From the IMG/VR virus record IMGVR_UViG_3300021980_000099, positions 1 to 25,141 of that record: a stretch of DNA of 25,141 bases; one strand, 5' to 3'. A program made the translations under genes and the position numbers. Shown here piece after piece: positions 1-7,738 of this stretch. Numbering within the stretch: position 1 is the first letter of the stretch; each line of letters opens with the position of its first letter. The DNA is from a virus. The notes under the pieces are model-generated. The model saw nothing but the letters and a program-made list of their open reading frames with translations, was not told the DNA's origin and searched no databases.

Positions 1-353
1 ATAACCCTTTTAGCGCCGGCATCCAGATGCTTTGCGGCCTTATCCCGGGACCTGAAAATTCCCGTGGATTCCACCACCACATCCGTTTCCAGCTTTCCCC
101 AGGGCAGGTTACTGGGGTCTCTTTCAGCGAACACCGGTATCTCTTTACCATCAACTATTATCGAGTTTTCAGTATGCTTGACCTCCCTGTCCCACACACC
201 GAAAGTGGAATCATACTTGAGGAGATGTGCCAGGGTTTTGGCATCAGTTATATCGTTCACGCCGACAAACTCCACATCGGGGTCGTTGAATCCGATTCTG
301 AACACGAGCCTGCCAATCCTTCCGAAACCGTTTATACCTATACGGACAGTCAT
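1..353 (-). CDS. gap: Glyceraldehyde-3-phosphate dehydrogenase, N-terminal part (cut by window edge)
   Basis: Read on the minus strand from ATG at 353-351, this encodes the first ~117 residues of type I GAPDH. The NAD-binding Rossmann motif INGFGRIGR lies at residues 6-14, followed by the family signatures VNDITDAKTLAHLLKYDS, VDGKEIPVFAERDPSNLPW and VVESTGIF. The enzyme converts glyceraldehyde-3-phosphate, NAD(P)+ and phosphate to 1,3-bisphosphoglycerate in cytosolic glycolysis/gluconeogenesis. The catalytic Cys lies beyond the left edge. A Shine-Dalgarno-like GGAAGG stands about 8 bases before the ATG. This stretch is more G+C-rich than the phage genes and reads away from them, so I take it as the chromosomal flank of an integrated phage. 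A phage-borne metabolic gene or a misassembly is less likely but not excluded. Confidence 0.95.
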   Translation of the reverse strand, partial: MTVRIGINGFGRIGRLVFRIGFNDPDVEFVGVNDITDAKTLAHLLKYDSTFGVWDREVKHTENSIIVDGKEIPVFAERDPSNLPWGKLETDVVVESTGIFRSRDKAAKHLDAGAKRV

Positions 354-388
354 TTTATACACCTTCCATTTTCCATGTATGTCAACCC

Positions 389-670
389 ATGTATGCTAAA
401 GATAAAACCCTTTCTGTAAAAACCCATTTCTCCGGCTATGGAAAACCCAAAAATCTAAGCAGGCAAATCAAATTAGCCCCTTCCGCTTTACCGCTGGTCC
501 AATCTCAAAAAGCATTTCCTCTTAACAGAGCTGAAGATGTAATAGACAATTACGAGAAAAAGACACTTTTATTATCTAATCTAACCGCATTTGCTCTACC
601 TGTGAGTAGCGCCTTAGCAGTAGGGCTTTATGAGACAATCAACAAAATCAAAAAGGAAGAGAAAAACTAA
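389..670 (+). CDS. Small hypothetical protein with one hydrophobic C-terminal segment
   Basis: A 93-residue open frame with a basic N-terminal half, then a hydrophobic segment at about residues 62-80 (LLLSNLTAFALPVSSALAVG) that could span a membrane, and a charged tail ending KIKKEEKN. I do not recognise the family. There is no Shine-Dalgarno before ATG 389, and the start region overlaps the likely promoter area of gap, so the true start may be further in. Its stop overlaps the stop of the next, opposite-strand gene by four bases. It is the first frame past the host gene and may be phage-encoded or the remnant of a gene broken at the junction. Only moderately sure it is expressed. Confidence 0.45.
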   Translation: MYAKDKTLSVKTHFSGYGKPKNLSRQIKLAPSALPLVQSQKAFPLNRAEDVIDNYEKKTLLLSNLTAFALPVSSALAVGLYETINKIKKEEKN

Positions 671-1020
671 GACAGCCCCAAAGCGAAAGCGGTTATCGGG
701 TCTACACTCGATACGCTAGGGGTATCCGAAGGTCTGAAAGCAGTATTTATCACCGAAGCTCTCTTTTCCAACTCTTCTGCAAGGAGGATAGCCAGTTCAG
801 CGGCTACATCGGGATTGTGTATTTCTTCCACATAAGCCGCATATTTCGCCAGCCCCAATTGGGTAAGTTTATCCATCAACTCCTTTACCTTTTCAGGAGA
901 TGCTTTCTTTTCCAAAGCCGGCTGCTGTGGTAACTCTTGTGTAGTTTGAGAAGGATGGGTTGCCGAAGCCTTTTTGGATAAAACTTCTTCCTTTATTTTT
1001 TCCAAAACTTCTACCAACAT
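667..1020 (-). CDS. Small helical protein of unknown function, minus strand
   Basis: A 117-residue protein. Residues 1-16 are charged and helical, residues 17-40 are a Gln/Pro/Ser/Thr-rich linker, and residues 41-88 form a predicted helical pair (PEKVKELMDKLTQLGLAKY, then AAELAILLAEELEKR). The pattern is clearly that of a real protein, but no family is recognised. It is divergent from the head genes, sharing a 72-base intergenic region with the decoration gene, and convergent with the small ORF to its left. A CATAAT hexamer on the minus strand (1037-1032) lies 11 bases before the ATG, with no Shine-Dalgarno, so the mRNA may be nearly leaderless. Location suggests a head-assembly or regulatory accessory role, which is inference. 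Confidence 0.7.
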   Translation of the reverse strand: MLVEVLEKIKEEVLSKKASATHPSQTTQELPQQPALEKKASPEKVKELMDKLTQLGLAKYAAYVEEIHNPDVAAELAILLAEELEKRASVINTAFRPSDTPSVSSVDPITAFALGLS

Positions 1021-1092
1021 GGTGATTTGGAATTATGCAGATTTCACAAAATTCCCTTCATAACACAATTCTGAAAGGAGGTACAAAACAAG
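1021..1092. promoter_or_regulatory. Divergent intergenic region upstream of the head genes
   Basis: These 72 bases separate the minus-strand 117-aa gene from the decoration-protein gene, so leftward, and perhaps rightward, transcription should start here. An AAAGGAGGT Shine-Dalgarno sits at 1074-1082, 10 bases before ATG 1093. A CATAAT hexamer on the minus strand (1037-1032) could be a -10 box for the leftward gene. No convincing -35 partner was found. Confidence 0.4.
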
Positions 1093-1524
1093 ATGGCATT
1101 GATTAGAGAATTAGACAGCGGCAGCAAGTTTCGTGTAGTTAGAGGGTTCCCCTTTGAGGGAACGCTTTTTGCGGATATAGAAATCGCCCCTAACGCTTCC
1201 ATCGAATTTGGCGACCCCGTAGCTTTGGATGCCCAAGGTAGAGCAATAAAGGCAACCGATGCAGCCAACGCTATCGGTTTTGCGTACGGAGATACCAACG
1301 TCCCCAACAACAGAGCGTCCGGAAAAATCACCGTTCTGCTGGGAGCATTCGTAGCAATTACTCAGAAATACAACAAAACCCAAACTTACCAGCCTGGGGA
1401 TAAGCTAACTATCAAACAAGGACAATTGGACAAGGCGGGAGATAGCGACATAGTAGTCGGTAGGGTGCTCAAAGTTAACCCTGCTCAGGGTGAGTTGGAA
1501 TTCGTTTACAAAGGGGTAGATTAA
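1093..1524 (+). CDS. Phage head decoration / capsid-stabilising protein (DUF2190-like)
   Basis: A 143-residue, beta-rich small protein directly upstream of the major capsid gene, the usual place for decoration (cement) proteins that bind the outside of the expanded shell. Recognisable elements are GDPVALDAQGRAIKATDAAN (residues ~40-59), GKITVLLGAFVAI, the GDKLTIKQGQL segment and the closing VVGRVLKVNPAQGELEFVY, the same layout as DUF2190-type and similar capsid accessory proteins. The start is fixed by a strong AAAGGAGGT Shine-Dalgarno. Its stop lies 34 bases before the capsid start, so the two are probably co-transcribed. Assignment rests on pattern and position, not a database match. Confidence 0.75.
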   Translation: MALIRELDSGSKFRVVRGFPFEGTLFADIEIAPNASIEFGDPVALDAQGRAIKATDAANAIGFAYGDTNVPNNRASGKITVLLGAFVAITQKYNKTQTYQPGDKLTIKQGQLDKAGDSDIVVGRVLKVNPAQGELEFVYKGVD

Positions 1525-1558
1525 TCTGCGTAAACAACATACTTAGGAGGTAATGGGA

Positions 1559-2479
1559 ATGCAATACAAAATTGAAAACCCTAGGGAAATAAATATCGCA
1601 CTTGCAAACAAAATCTTCTCCGGCGACCAAGGCCTGGTAAAACAGGCAGCCGATGCTTTCACTGGGTTCGTTAGAACCTATCTCAGAGAGCAAGGTATTC
1701 TGAGAAGGGCTATTACTCCTCAGATTGTAGGACCGGACGACATCGACCGTGTAGATTGGACTGACAACCCTGTGAAAATTCTCGAATTTCAAGTTGACTC
1801 CGAAGCGTATGCTATTCCTTTCTCCGGTAGAGGAAAACTGAGAAGGTATCAAGGTAAAAGAGCAGTTGTAGAATTCCAAGAATACGAGACCGATGTATTC
1901 CACATTGAAAGACAAAGGCTCTTGACTTACAGACACCCCGTTCAAGATATTCTCATAGAGCAAGGTATTCTAGACCTCCAAAAGCAAGAAGACGTTACGT
2001 TCATCAAAGCTTTGGAAGATATAGTAAAGGAAAAGCCTAACAGAAAGGTTCAAATTTCCAGCGGTGGAAAGCTTACTTGGGAAGCGTTGGTAGAAGCTGA
2101 AAAAGCATTCCACGCTTCTAGACCCGCTAACAGACAAGTACCTCTGGCTACTATCATAGTAAACCACGTCACCTTCGCTGACCTAAAAGCGTTGCCTGCT
2201 AACAGCTTCTATGCCCCCAACTTCAACGAGCAAATTGTCCGTGAAGGAACCGTAGGTCCTGTTGGTGGCTACAATTGGGTAGTTACCAACAAGATTGACC
2301 TGGTTCCCAATGGGGTAATGTATCTACTATCTAGCCCCGAATATCTAGGCGGTTTCTACCTATTGCAAGACGCAACCGTATACCTCAAAACCGAAAGAAA
2401 CTTGCTTCAATGGAGCATATATGAAATAGCTGCATTGGGTATCGTTACCGACGCATTCCTCAAAGTAGAACTCGTGTAA
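1559..2479 (+). CDS. Major capsid protein (HK97-fold type)
   Basis: A 306-residue protein of normal length for an HK97-fold shell protein without a scaffold/delta domain. It has a helical N-arm (residues ~1-40), the ILRRAITPQ segment, a beta-rich middle with acidic stretches (AYAIPFSGRG, VEFQEYETDVFHIERQRLLT), a long helix-containing spine region (ILDLQKQEDVTFIKALEDIV), a P/A-domain stretch around ATIIVNHVTFADLKAL, and a closing beta region that includes FYLLQDATVYLKTERN. Met 1559 is preferred over Met 1553 because the AGGAGG at 1545-1550 is eight bases from 1559 but only two from 1553. It follows the decoration gene. No protease or portal gene accompanies it here. HK97 fold is inferred from length, pattern and neighbourhood. 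Confidence 0.8.
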   Translation: MQYKIENPREINIALANKIFSGDQGLVKQAADAFTGFVRTYLREQGILRRAITPQIVGPDDIDRVDWTDNPVKILEFQVDSEAYAIPFSGRGKLRRYQGKRAVVEFQEYETDVFHIERQRLLTYRHPVQDILIEQGILDLQKQEDVTFIKALEDIVKEKPNRKVQISSGGKLTWEALVEAEKAFHASRPANRQVPLATIIVNHVTFADLKALPANSFYAPNFNEQIVREGTVGPVGGYNWVVTNKIDLVPNGVMYLLSSPEYLGGFYLLQDATVYLKTERNLLQWSIYEIAALGIVTDAFLKVELV

Positions 2480-2498
2480 TTTCTTCCTTTCTTCTCCT

Positions 2499-2978
2499 TC
2501 AAAAAACTTGTTCCCAATCGGTAACATCTTGGGGAAAGGGAGTCCCATCTTGGGCTAATGGATGAGGCAAAACTTTGAAAGCTTGGGAGTCCAAATCTGG
2601 AAGAGCCATTACCAATTCGGTCGTTTCCCCAGCCTCGGTGGTAATTTGATACACCACTGCTAACTGCCTGGTAGAAGGAGAATAATACCCACCGACCAAA
2701 TCTACGCTTTTTAGATTGTCTTCTGGTGGAAGGGTATAGTCATTCTCAAAAAGTTGTTCGCATTCTAAGGCAATAGTAGCTGCCATTTCGTGGGCATTAT
2801 GAGGCCAACTATCAAAAAGACGTTCAAAGAAATTGAGGTATTTGAGCATTATTAGAGCACACATTTGAGCAACTTTTTGCGGACCGCTAATTTTTTGAGG
2901 CAATCGAGGTAATACCGCTCCCTTCTTGTCCAAATACAGCCACATTATGTCTCTCTTTGCAAAAGGCCGGAAAAGCAT
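2499..2978 (-). CDS. Unknown protein on the minus strand between head and tail genes
   Basis: A 159-residue frame (148 residues if the second Met, codon 2945-2943, is the start). The N-terminal half is helical, including KVAQMCALIMLKYLNFFERL. The C-terminal half looks like a beta domain (SVDLVGGYYSPSTRQLAVVY, TTELVMALPDLDSQAFKVL). I do not recognise it. It converges on the capsid gene (20 bases between stops) and diverges from the next plus-strand gene (eight bases between starts), so its promoter must lie inside that gene's 5' end. No Shine-Dalgarno is obvious for either start. A lone reversed gene between head and tail modules could be a late-acquired accessory gene, which is inference. Confidence 0.6.
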   Translation of the reverse strand: MLFRPFAKRDIMWLYLDKKGAVLPRLPQKISGPQKVAQMCALIMLKYLNFFERLFDSWPHNAHEMAATIALECEQLFENDYTLPPEDNLKSVDLVGGYYSPSTRQLAVVYQITTEAGETTELVMALPDLDSQAFKVLPHPLAQDGTPFPQDVTDWEQVF

Positions 2979-2986
2979 CTTTCTGA

Positions 2987-3967
2987 ATGATGAGACGAAA
3001 GATAAAACTCAAAATGAAGCAGATAGACCAACCAAAAGTAGGAAAAACCGGTACAGCCCTTCGGTTAGATAGACTTGCTCCAACTACGCAAATTCATATA
3101 TCTGGTTGTAGAGAACAAACAAAAGCTATTGCAAAAAAGTTTGTATCCGGAGGAAAAGACCCGGACAAGTTCATCGCCGTTGTCAGACACTTTTCAAGAA
3201 AGGTGTCACATTCAGGTGTAGAGCAATTACTACGCCGAATCAAATTTCAGGGAAAACATCCGGCACAGAGCGGTGTAGGGGTAGAAACAGACAGGGAGGA
3301 GTGGGAAAAGCAAACGGAACAGATGTTGAATAGTGTAGCTACCATTGTGCAGCAAGCATTCCAGACAGAGTATCCGAAAAAGAAGCTAGAGAAACTAGCG
3401 AAAGATAAAAAGCTGAAAGAGGGTGTTTGGCAGATGTTCAAACAAGCTACCCCCCAAATGAGACACGCGCTGGATGTTATTTTCACACAAGGGAAGATGA
3501 AAGGTAAGAAAAACCGCTTCGAAGCAATGCTCTTTCAAGAGGTGCAAGGGGCATTGAATGAGGTTTTCGATGAAAAAAAACTTGAAGAGGCCTTTGAAGC
3601 AAAAAATTTAGATGAGTTTGCTCAGAAAATAGGGGAAGCAGTGAAGAAGGATAATGAGGGAAAAGTGCAAAAAGCGGTATATAACATAATCCGTTCGGTT
3701 CAGAAAGCGGCTGAACAAGAGAAAGATACAGACCTACCAAACATACTCTCTTTTTTGAAGGAACCCGTACCACAAGAAGCACCGAAGAAAGTTACAGAGG
3801 GAGATAAAACCAGATTAGGAAAACAGCCAAAGCCGGAGAATTTCCCAATTAGCATGTTTGGGTTGGTACTACAAGGTATCCGCAAAACACAGCAGGAGTG
3901 GGAGAAAGAAAAGAAAAAAGGAGAAGATGAGGGTACCACCTTCACAATTCCCACACCATGGGATTAG
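2987..3967 (+). CDS. Lys-rich helical structural-region protein, unknown function
   Basis: A 326-residue protein, strongly basic and largely helical, with many short Lys/Glu-rich segments (KKKLEKLAKDKKLKEG, KKLEEAFEAKNLDEFAQKI) and a Pro/Lys-rich linker at residues ~255-285 before a last short domain ending TFTIPTPWD. The composition would suit a head-completion, scaffold-like or tail-assembly protein, but no family is recognised. The start is double (ATGATG), with no Shine-Dalgarno and only a pyrimidine-rich CATCTTTCT just before it. It overlaps the next gene by 10 bases and begins a compact plus-strand operon that runs through the hub and sigma genes. Confidence 0.65.
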   Translation: MMRRKIKLKMKQIDQPKVGKTGTALRLDRLAPTTQIHISGCREQTKAIAKKFVSGGKDPDKFIAVVRHFSRKVSHSGVEQLLRRIKFQGKHPAQSGVGVETDREEWEKQTEQMLNSVATIVQQAFQTEYPKKKLEKLAKDKKLKEGVWQMFKQATPQMRHALDVIFTQGKMKGKKNRFEAMLFQEVQGALNEVFDEKKLEEAFEAKNLDEFAQKIGEAVKKDNEGKVQKAVYNIIRSVQKAAEQEKDTDLPNILSFLKEPVPQEAPKKVTEGDKTRLGKQPKPENFPISMFGLVLQGIRKTQQEWEKEKKKGEDEGTTFTIPTPWD

Positions 3968-4833
3968 CGGACGCAGTTTGGAAATTAGCAGATAAAGCTT
4001 TACAAACGTTCTCAGATGCACTCAAAGCCTCTTGGGGAGGCCATTGGAAGGAGAAATATCAACAAGCTATCTCCCCGCACCCGCAGGGTAAATCGAAACA
4101 AAAGGTTTCCTTCAAAGGGAAGACCGCCGTTCAAGCCGTTAATACTGAAAGGAAACTGAGAGTAGACCCTTTTGATGCCCTCTACGTTTTTACAGAAAAA
4201 CATATGAAAGAACTCTTTCCACCCAAAGAACCTGGAGCCAAGCTGGGGGTAGTAAAGCTGAAGTATGAAGACGGTAAGGATGAGTTAGGTAACTACACAA
4301 TAACATCTATCATTCGATTAACAGATGCCGAACCGCATGTGTTGATAGAAAACATATCGTTCGCTTCAGGACACAAAACACAGATAATCTCCGGTTTTGG
4401 CAGTCAATTTCTTCCCATAGGCTTTGGGAAACTACCAACTCAGATAGCGCTTGTAATGAGAGCTATTTCATCCGGCAATTACGCAGGTGGGTTTACAGCT
4501 GAGCAAATGCTACATATCTGTTCTACAACAAACTTCGGAAAATTCCTCACAAATAGGGAGTATTACAAGAAAGGTAAACTATCTCAAAACCCTTGCTTTT
4601 ACGTGTGTTATCTTTCGTACGAAAACATGGTCTATTACTTTTTGACTATGAACATATCCCGCACCAAAACAGCCCAGGACCAGCTTTTTGAATATCTCAA
4701 CACACAGGGTGTGGTATTAGGCCAATACCAATTGATGGACTCATCCCAATCTAAGAAGATGGAACCTTGGAGTAAGGCAATAGAGTTGTTTGACCCAATA
4801 CAGAATAAAGGAGGAACCACATGTCAGCAGTAG
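3958..4833 (+). CDS. Unknown tail/baseplate-region protein
   Basis: A 291-residue protein. The N-terminal 60 residues are basic and amphipathic (ADAVWKLADKALQTFSDALK). Residues ~80-160 look like a beta domain (KLGVVKLKYEDGKDELGNY, TSIIRLTDAEPHVLIENISF). Residues ~165-260 are mixed and aromatic-rich. No family is recognised. It overlaps the preceding gene by 10 bases and the following hub-like gene by 13 bases, so it is probably translated by coupling and belongs to the same assembly module. By place, directly upstream of the hub-like protein, a tail-tube, chaperone or baseplate component is plausible. That is inference from position only. Confidence 0.6.
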   Translation: MGLADAVWKLADKALQTFSDALKASWGGHWKEKYQQAISPHPQGKSKQKVSFKGKTAVQAVNTERKLRVDPFDALYVFTEKHMKELFPPKEPGAKLGVVKLKYEDGKDELGNYTITSIIRLTDAEPHVLIENISFASGHKTQIISGFGSQFLPIGFGKLPTQIALVMRAISSGNYAGGFTAEQMLHICSTTNFGKFLTNREYYKKGKLSQNPCFYVCYLSYENMVYYFLTMNISRTKTAQDQLFEYLNTQGVVLGQYQLMDSSQSKKMEPWSKAIELFDPIQNKGGTTCQQ

Positions 4834-6821
4834 ATGTAAGAGTATTCCTTGAAGGGAAGGAAATACCGGCCAAGTATATACAGGGTATTACTATCTCCCA
4901 AGCCACGAATACCCTCAACAGGGCAGTGGTAAATCTCTCTTTTTCGCCAACAAAACCACCGTTTGAGATAAGGAAGGATGGACCGATAGACATTCTAATA
5001 GTCGTAAATGGACAGATTTTGTTTCAGGGGGTAGTGTTAGCCCAAAGTCAAACGAAAACTTCTCAGGGGACACAAATATCCCTCTCAGCTATTAGTTCTT
5101 TCAGTTTACTCAATACATTGCGCATTGGACTGCTTAGTCCCACCTTCAATCCGGCTAATATACCGGCTATTTGGATTGCTCAAATGGGCGGGACCGTTTT
5201 CTTACCTAAATATCTCTCTCCCGAAGAGAAGGGGGCAGTAGCATACGATGTTACTTCTCTCATCTTCAATATTGTCAAGAAAATCAAAAAGCGGATAGAC
5301 AACAAAGATATACCCCTCAAAGCACAACATCCGATAAGGCAGTTTCTTGAGGAACTCCTCAAATTGGATGAAGATAAATGGAAAGCGGTAGCGATAGATT
5401 ATGGTCAAGCCTGTAAAAGTAAATCGGGAGCGTCTCCTACCAAAGTCGACCTGGAACTAGAGGGTAAAGAGTGGTGGAAAAAGGTACACAACAAATACAA
5501 GCTATCGGACCGAATTGTTGAGTATTCTCCCTTTACCGTAGCCTCTATTAGATTTTTCTTCCCACCTGGTAATCTAGCAGAAATCGTGCATGCCATTTTC
5601 CAAGGGGCAATGTTTTCAGGACAAACAGTTATGGCCTCATTGCAGGATATACTGTTCGCCTTTCTGAGTTATATGCTCTTGAACTTTATTGAGGTTTCCA
5701 CCGAAAAGGGTATAGCCCTTGTACCAAAACCTAGACTACTGTCAGCCCTACCACCAAAGAGCAACATCTTACCACCATATGCTGTTCAGGGTATTTCTCT
5801 TTCTATTGCCGACTCTCAAGTTCCTACCAGAACATTGGTAGTTCCGAACAATATGGCGATACCAAATGCCGACCCTACGGTGATTAGAATAGCCTCGTCG
5901 TCCTATATTGTTGCCTATCCCGAAGAGATAGAAAAGAAATCCTTATTGCTTGGGCTCAAAATAATGGAAAAAGCAGGTTTGGTGGAAAAGGCCGACCCAC
6001 ATAAACCTCTACCGGACTTAGCTCAGGAGTATTACACGGCAAAATGTTCAATGCCAAAGCCCGTGATGGCCGTTATTTCAGAAGAGGAAAAGAAGAGGGG
6101 AATAATACCCAACACCGTTCAGGTTCCTACCCAATTACAAGCGCTGGTAGACCAATTTCTAGGACAAACCTCTACCTTCAAAGCGTGGCTCACTCTCTAT
6201 GGCTGGGCGGCGTACAACCACTTAACACTTGAAGGTCAAGCTAAACGGGCACAAGTCCAATCAGCTTTCAATCCGTGGGCGCTGGTAGACCATACGGTGG
6301 TATTTTCGGATGGTAACCAAATATATATGGGACACGCTGAGGAAATTACCCATGTCATTACACCCACGGGGGCATATACAACATACCAACTATCCCACGT
6401 CAAGATAATTACCGAAGAATTTCTTGCCCACGTTATAGGAGGTAGTAAGAAGAAAGAGAAAGAAAAACCTCAAAAAGGGGAATTGGCAGAGTTTGATAAA
6501 GATGACAAGGAGTTTTTCGGGGAAGACTTTACCATCTTTGACTTGACCGCGAGTAAAGGGGTTGATGAATTGGAAACTCCGGATTACGAGGAACTCAAAA
6601 AATACCACAAAGAGGTGTTTGGTATCGAATACAAAGATGAATATGACGACAAGGCCATAGCTAACTACCTTTTGGATAGAAACAAACCAATTGACTTTGT
6701 CTATACCACCCTCTGGCCTCGTAAAATGGCGGAAGATATAAAAGGAGCTTTGAAGCAGATGGATAGAAATGAAGAACTGGTAAAGAAGATTTCCGACATT
6801 ATTGATACGCAATGGCTATAG
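4821..6821 (+). CDS. Baseplate / tail hub-like protein
   Basis: A 666-residue protein whose ends resemble the phage hub family (gp27/gpD 'late control' type). Residues ~1-100 form a beta domain (DVRVFLEGKEIPAKYIQGIT, then NRAVVNLSFSP, then DILIVVNGQILFQGVV). Residues ~476-525 carry the second barrel signature (FNPWALVDHTVVFSDGNQIY, MGHAEEITHVITPTGAYTTY). Between them are a Lys-rich helical insert (~150-190) and a hydrophobic stretch at ~243-293. The C-terminus is a Lys/Glu-rich linker plus a ~100-residue helical tail. An AAGGAGG at 4808-4814 sets the start. It overlaps the upstream gene by 13 bases and the sigma gene by 10. Such proteins form the central trimer at the tail tip. The family call is from recalled pattern only. 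Confidence 0.6.
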   Translation: MSAVDVRVFLEGKEIPAKYIQGITISQATNTLNRAVVNLSFSPTKPPFEIRKDGPIDILIVVNGQILFQGVVLAQSQTKTSQGTQISLSAISSFSLLNTLRIGLLSPTFNPANIPAIWIAQMGGTVFLPKYLSPEEKGAVAYDVTSLIFNIVKKIKKRIDNKDIPLKAQHPIRQFLEELLKLDEDKWKAVAIDYGQACKSKSGASPTKVDLELEGKEWWKKVHNKYKLSDRIVEYSPFTVASIRFFFPPGNLAEIVHAIFQGAMFSGQTVMASLQDILFAFLSYMLLNFIEVSTEKGIALVPKPRLLSALPPKSNILPPYAVQGISLSIADSQVPTRTLVVPNNMAIPNADPTVIRIASSSYIVAYPEEIEKKSLLLGLKIMEKAGLVEKADPHKPLPDLAQEYYTAKCSMPKPVMAVISEEEKKRGIIPNTVQVPTQLQALVDQFLGQTSTFKAWLTLYGWAAYNHLTLEGQAKRAQVQSAFNPWALVDHTVVFSDGNQIYMGHAEEITHVITPTGAYTTYQLSHVKIITEEFLAHVIGGSKKKEKEKPQKGELAEFDKDDKEFFGEDFTIFDLTASKGVDELETPDYEELKKYHKEVFGIEYKDEYDDKAIANYLLDRNKPIDFVYTTLWPRKMAEDIKGALKQMDRNEELVKKISDIIDTQWL

Positions 6822-7501
6822 AAAGCGTAGAAGAAGCTTATCAAAAGTGGAAACAAAACAGGGACCCTGAAGCTTTTCTCTTTATCTACAAACGCTATGA
6901 ACCTATGCTCATTTCAGTGGTAAATAAGTGGAATGCCAACTTGTCTCCCTCTTCTCTCAAAGCCCACGGTAAGGTCCAGTTACTGAAAGCCTTGGAAAGT
7001 TACGACCCTACCAAAGGAACTCAGTTACAGACCCACATCTACAACTATTTCCAAAAACTCAGCAGGGTAAGTATGACTTACGGCGAAACTGTCAGATTAC
7101 CTGAAAACCTTCGTCTCAAAGTGGGTAGTTATCTAGAGGCCGCAGAAAAGCTAAAAGAAAGACTCGGAAGGGAACCTACCCTGGATGAGTTAGCCGATGA
7201 GCTAAACTGGCCAAAGTCTGAAATAGAACGTATTCGTAAATATCTCTACCACGAGGGGGCTGAGTCCGCCGCGGAAGCACCTCATGCGTTTGACGAGTGG
7301 ACTGGAGATTCGGCTGTAATAGAGGCTGTCTACCGGTCTTTATCTCCAAAAGAACAGCTGGTATTTGAACATCTCACAGGCTACGGTGGAGCTTCCATAC
7401 TACAAGCGAAAGACATAGCTCGGAAATTAGGTATTTCCCCAGCTCAAGTAAGTCAAATCCGTAAGAAAATAACGAAGAAACTTCAGGAGGCATTACAATG
7501 A
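6812..7501 (+). CDS. Phage-encoded sigma-70 family RNA polymerase sigma factor
   Basis: A 229-residue protein with three sigma domains in order. Region 2 is at ~20-90 (AFLFIYKRYEPMLISVVNKW, and the 2.3/2.4-like KALESYDPTKGTQLQTHIYN). Region 3 is at ~94-148 (VRLPENLRLKVG, GREPTLDELADELNWPKSEI). Region 4 is at ~172-228 with the -35-reading helix-turn-helix (SLSPKEQLVFEHLTG, AKDIARKLGISPAQVSQIRK). Region 1.1 is absent, so it resembles alternative (FliA/phage-late type) sigmas. It would bind host core polymerase and redirect it, probably to phage late promoters. The start overlaps the end of the hub gene (ATGGCTATAG) without its own Shine-Dalgarno, so translation is coupled. Its stop overlaps the next ATG. 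Finding it inside the tail operon is unusual. Confidence 0.85.
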   Translation: MAIESVEEAYQKWKQNRDPEAFLFIYKRYEPMLISVVNKWNANLSPSSLKAHGKVQLLKALESYDPTKGTQLQTHIYNYFQKLSRVSMTYGETVRLPENLRLKVGSYLEAAEKLKERLGREPTLDELADELNWPKSEIERIRKYLYHEGAESAAEAPHAFDEWTGDSAVIEAVYRSLSPKEQLVFEHLTGYGGASILQAKDIARKLGISPAQVSQIRKKITKKLQEALQ

Positions 7502-7737
7502 ACTTGGCTCAGCTAATACTGGGACTTCTACTTTTTCTGGTATGGTTGATGTCTGTCTATTTCTACCGCAAATACCGGGAGGAGTATGGAGGTTTTAGTT
7601 TAGGCTGTCTTATTACAGGCATAACAGCAGGGGTAATTGGGTTACTTATAAACGTGCATGTTGGAATAGGTTTAGCTTGGATGTTGGTAGTTTTGGAAGG
7701 AATCGTTCTTTACTACACAATTACCCAGGGGAAGTAA
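7498..7737 (+). CDS. Small membrane protein, three predicted helices
   Basis: A 79-residue protein with hydrophobic segments at about residues 3-22, 34-53 and 55-74, separated by a basic loop (YRKYREEYGG). It starts in an ATGA overlap with the sigma stop and has an AGGAGG at 7485-7490. Size and topology would fit a holin, or a small inner-membrane protein altering the host surface. No endolysin is nearby, so the lysis role is a guess. Confidence 0.7.
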   Translation: MNLAQLILGLLLFLVWLMSVYFYRKYREEYGGFSLGCLITGITAGVIGLLINVHVGIGLAWMLVVLEGIVLYYTITQGK

Positions 7738-7738
7738 G

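Noticed and set aside
27-419. Plus-strand open frames over the first 400 bases
   Set aside because: They are antisense to a clear GAPDH coding sequence and their translations have no protein-like pattern.
1044-1963. Minus-strand frames opposite the decoration and capsid genes
   Set aside because: Antisense shadows of well-supported plus-strand genes, with no ribosome site and implausible composition.
2480-2498. Intrinsic terminator between the capsid gene and the converging minus-strand gene
   Set aside because: Only 19 bases, pyrimidine-rich, with no hairpin found.
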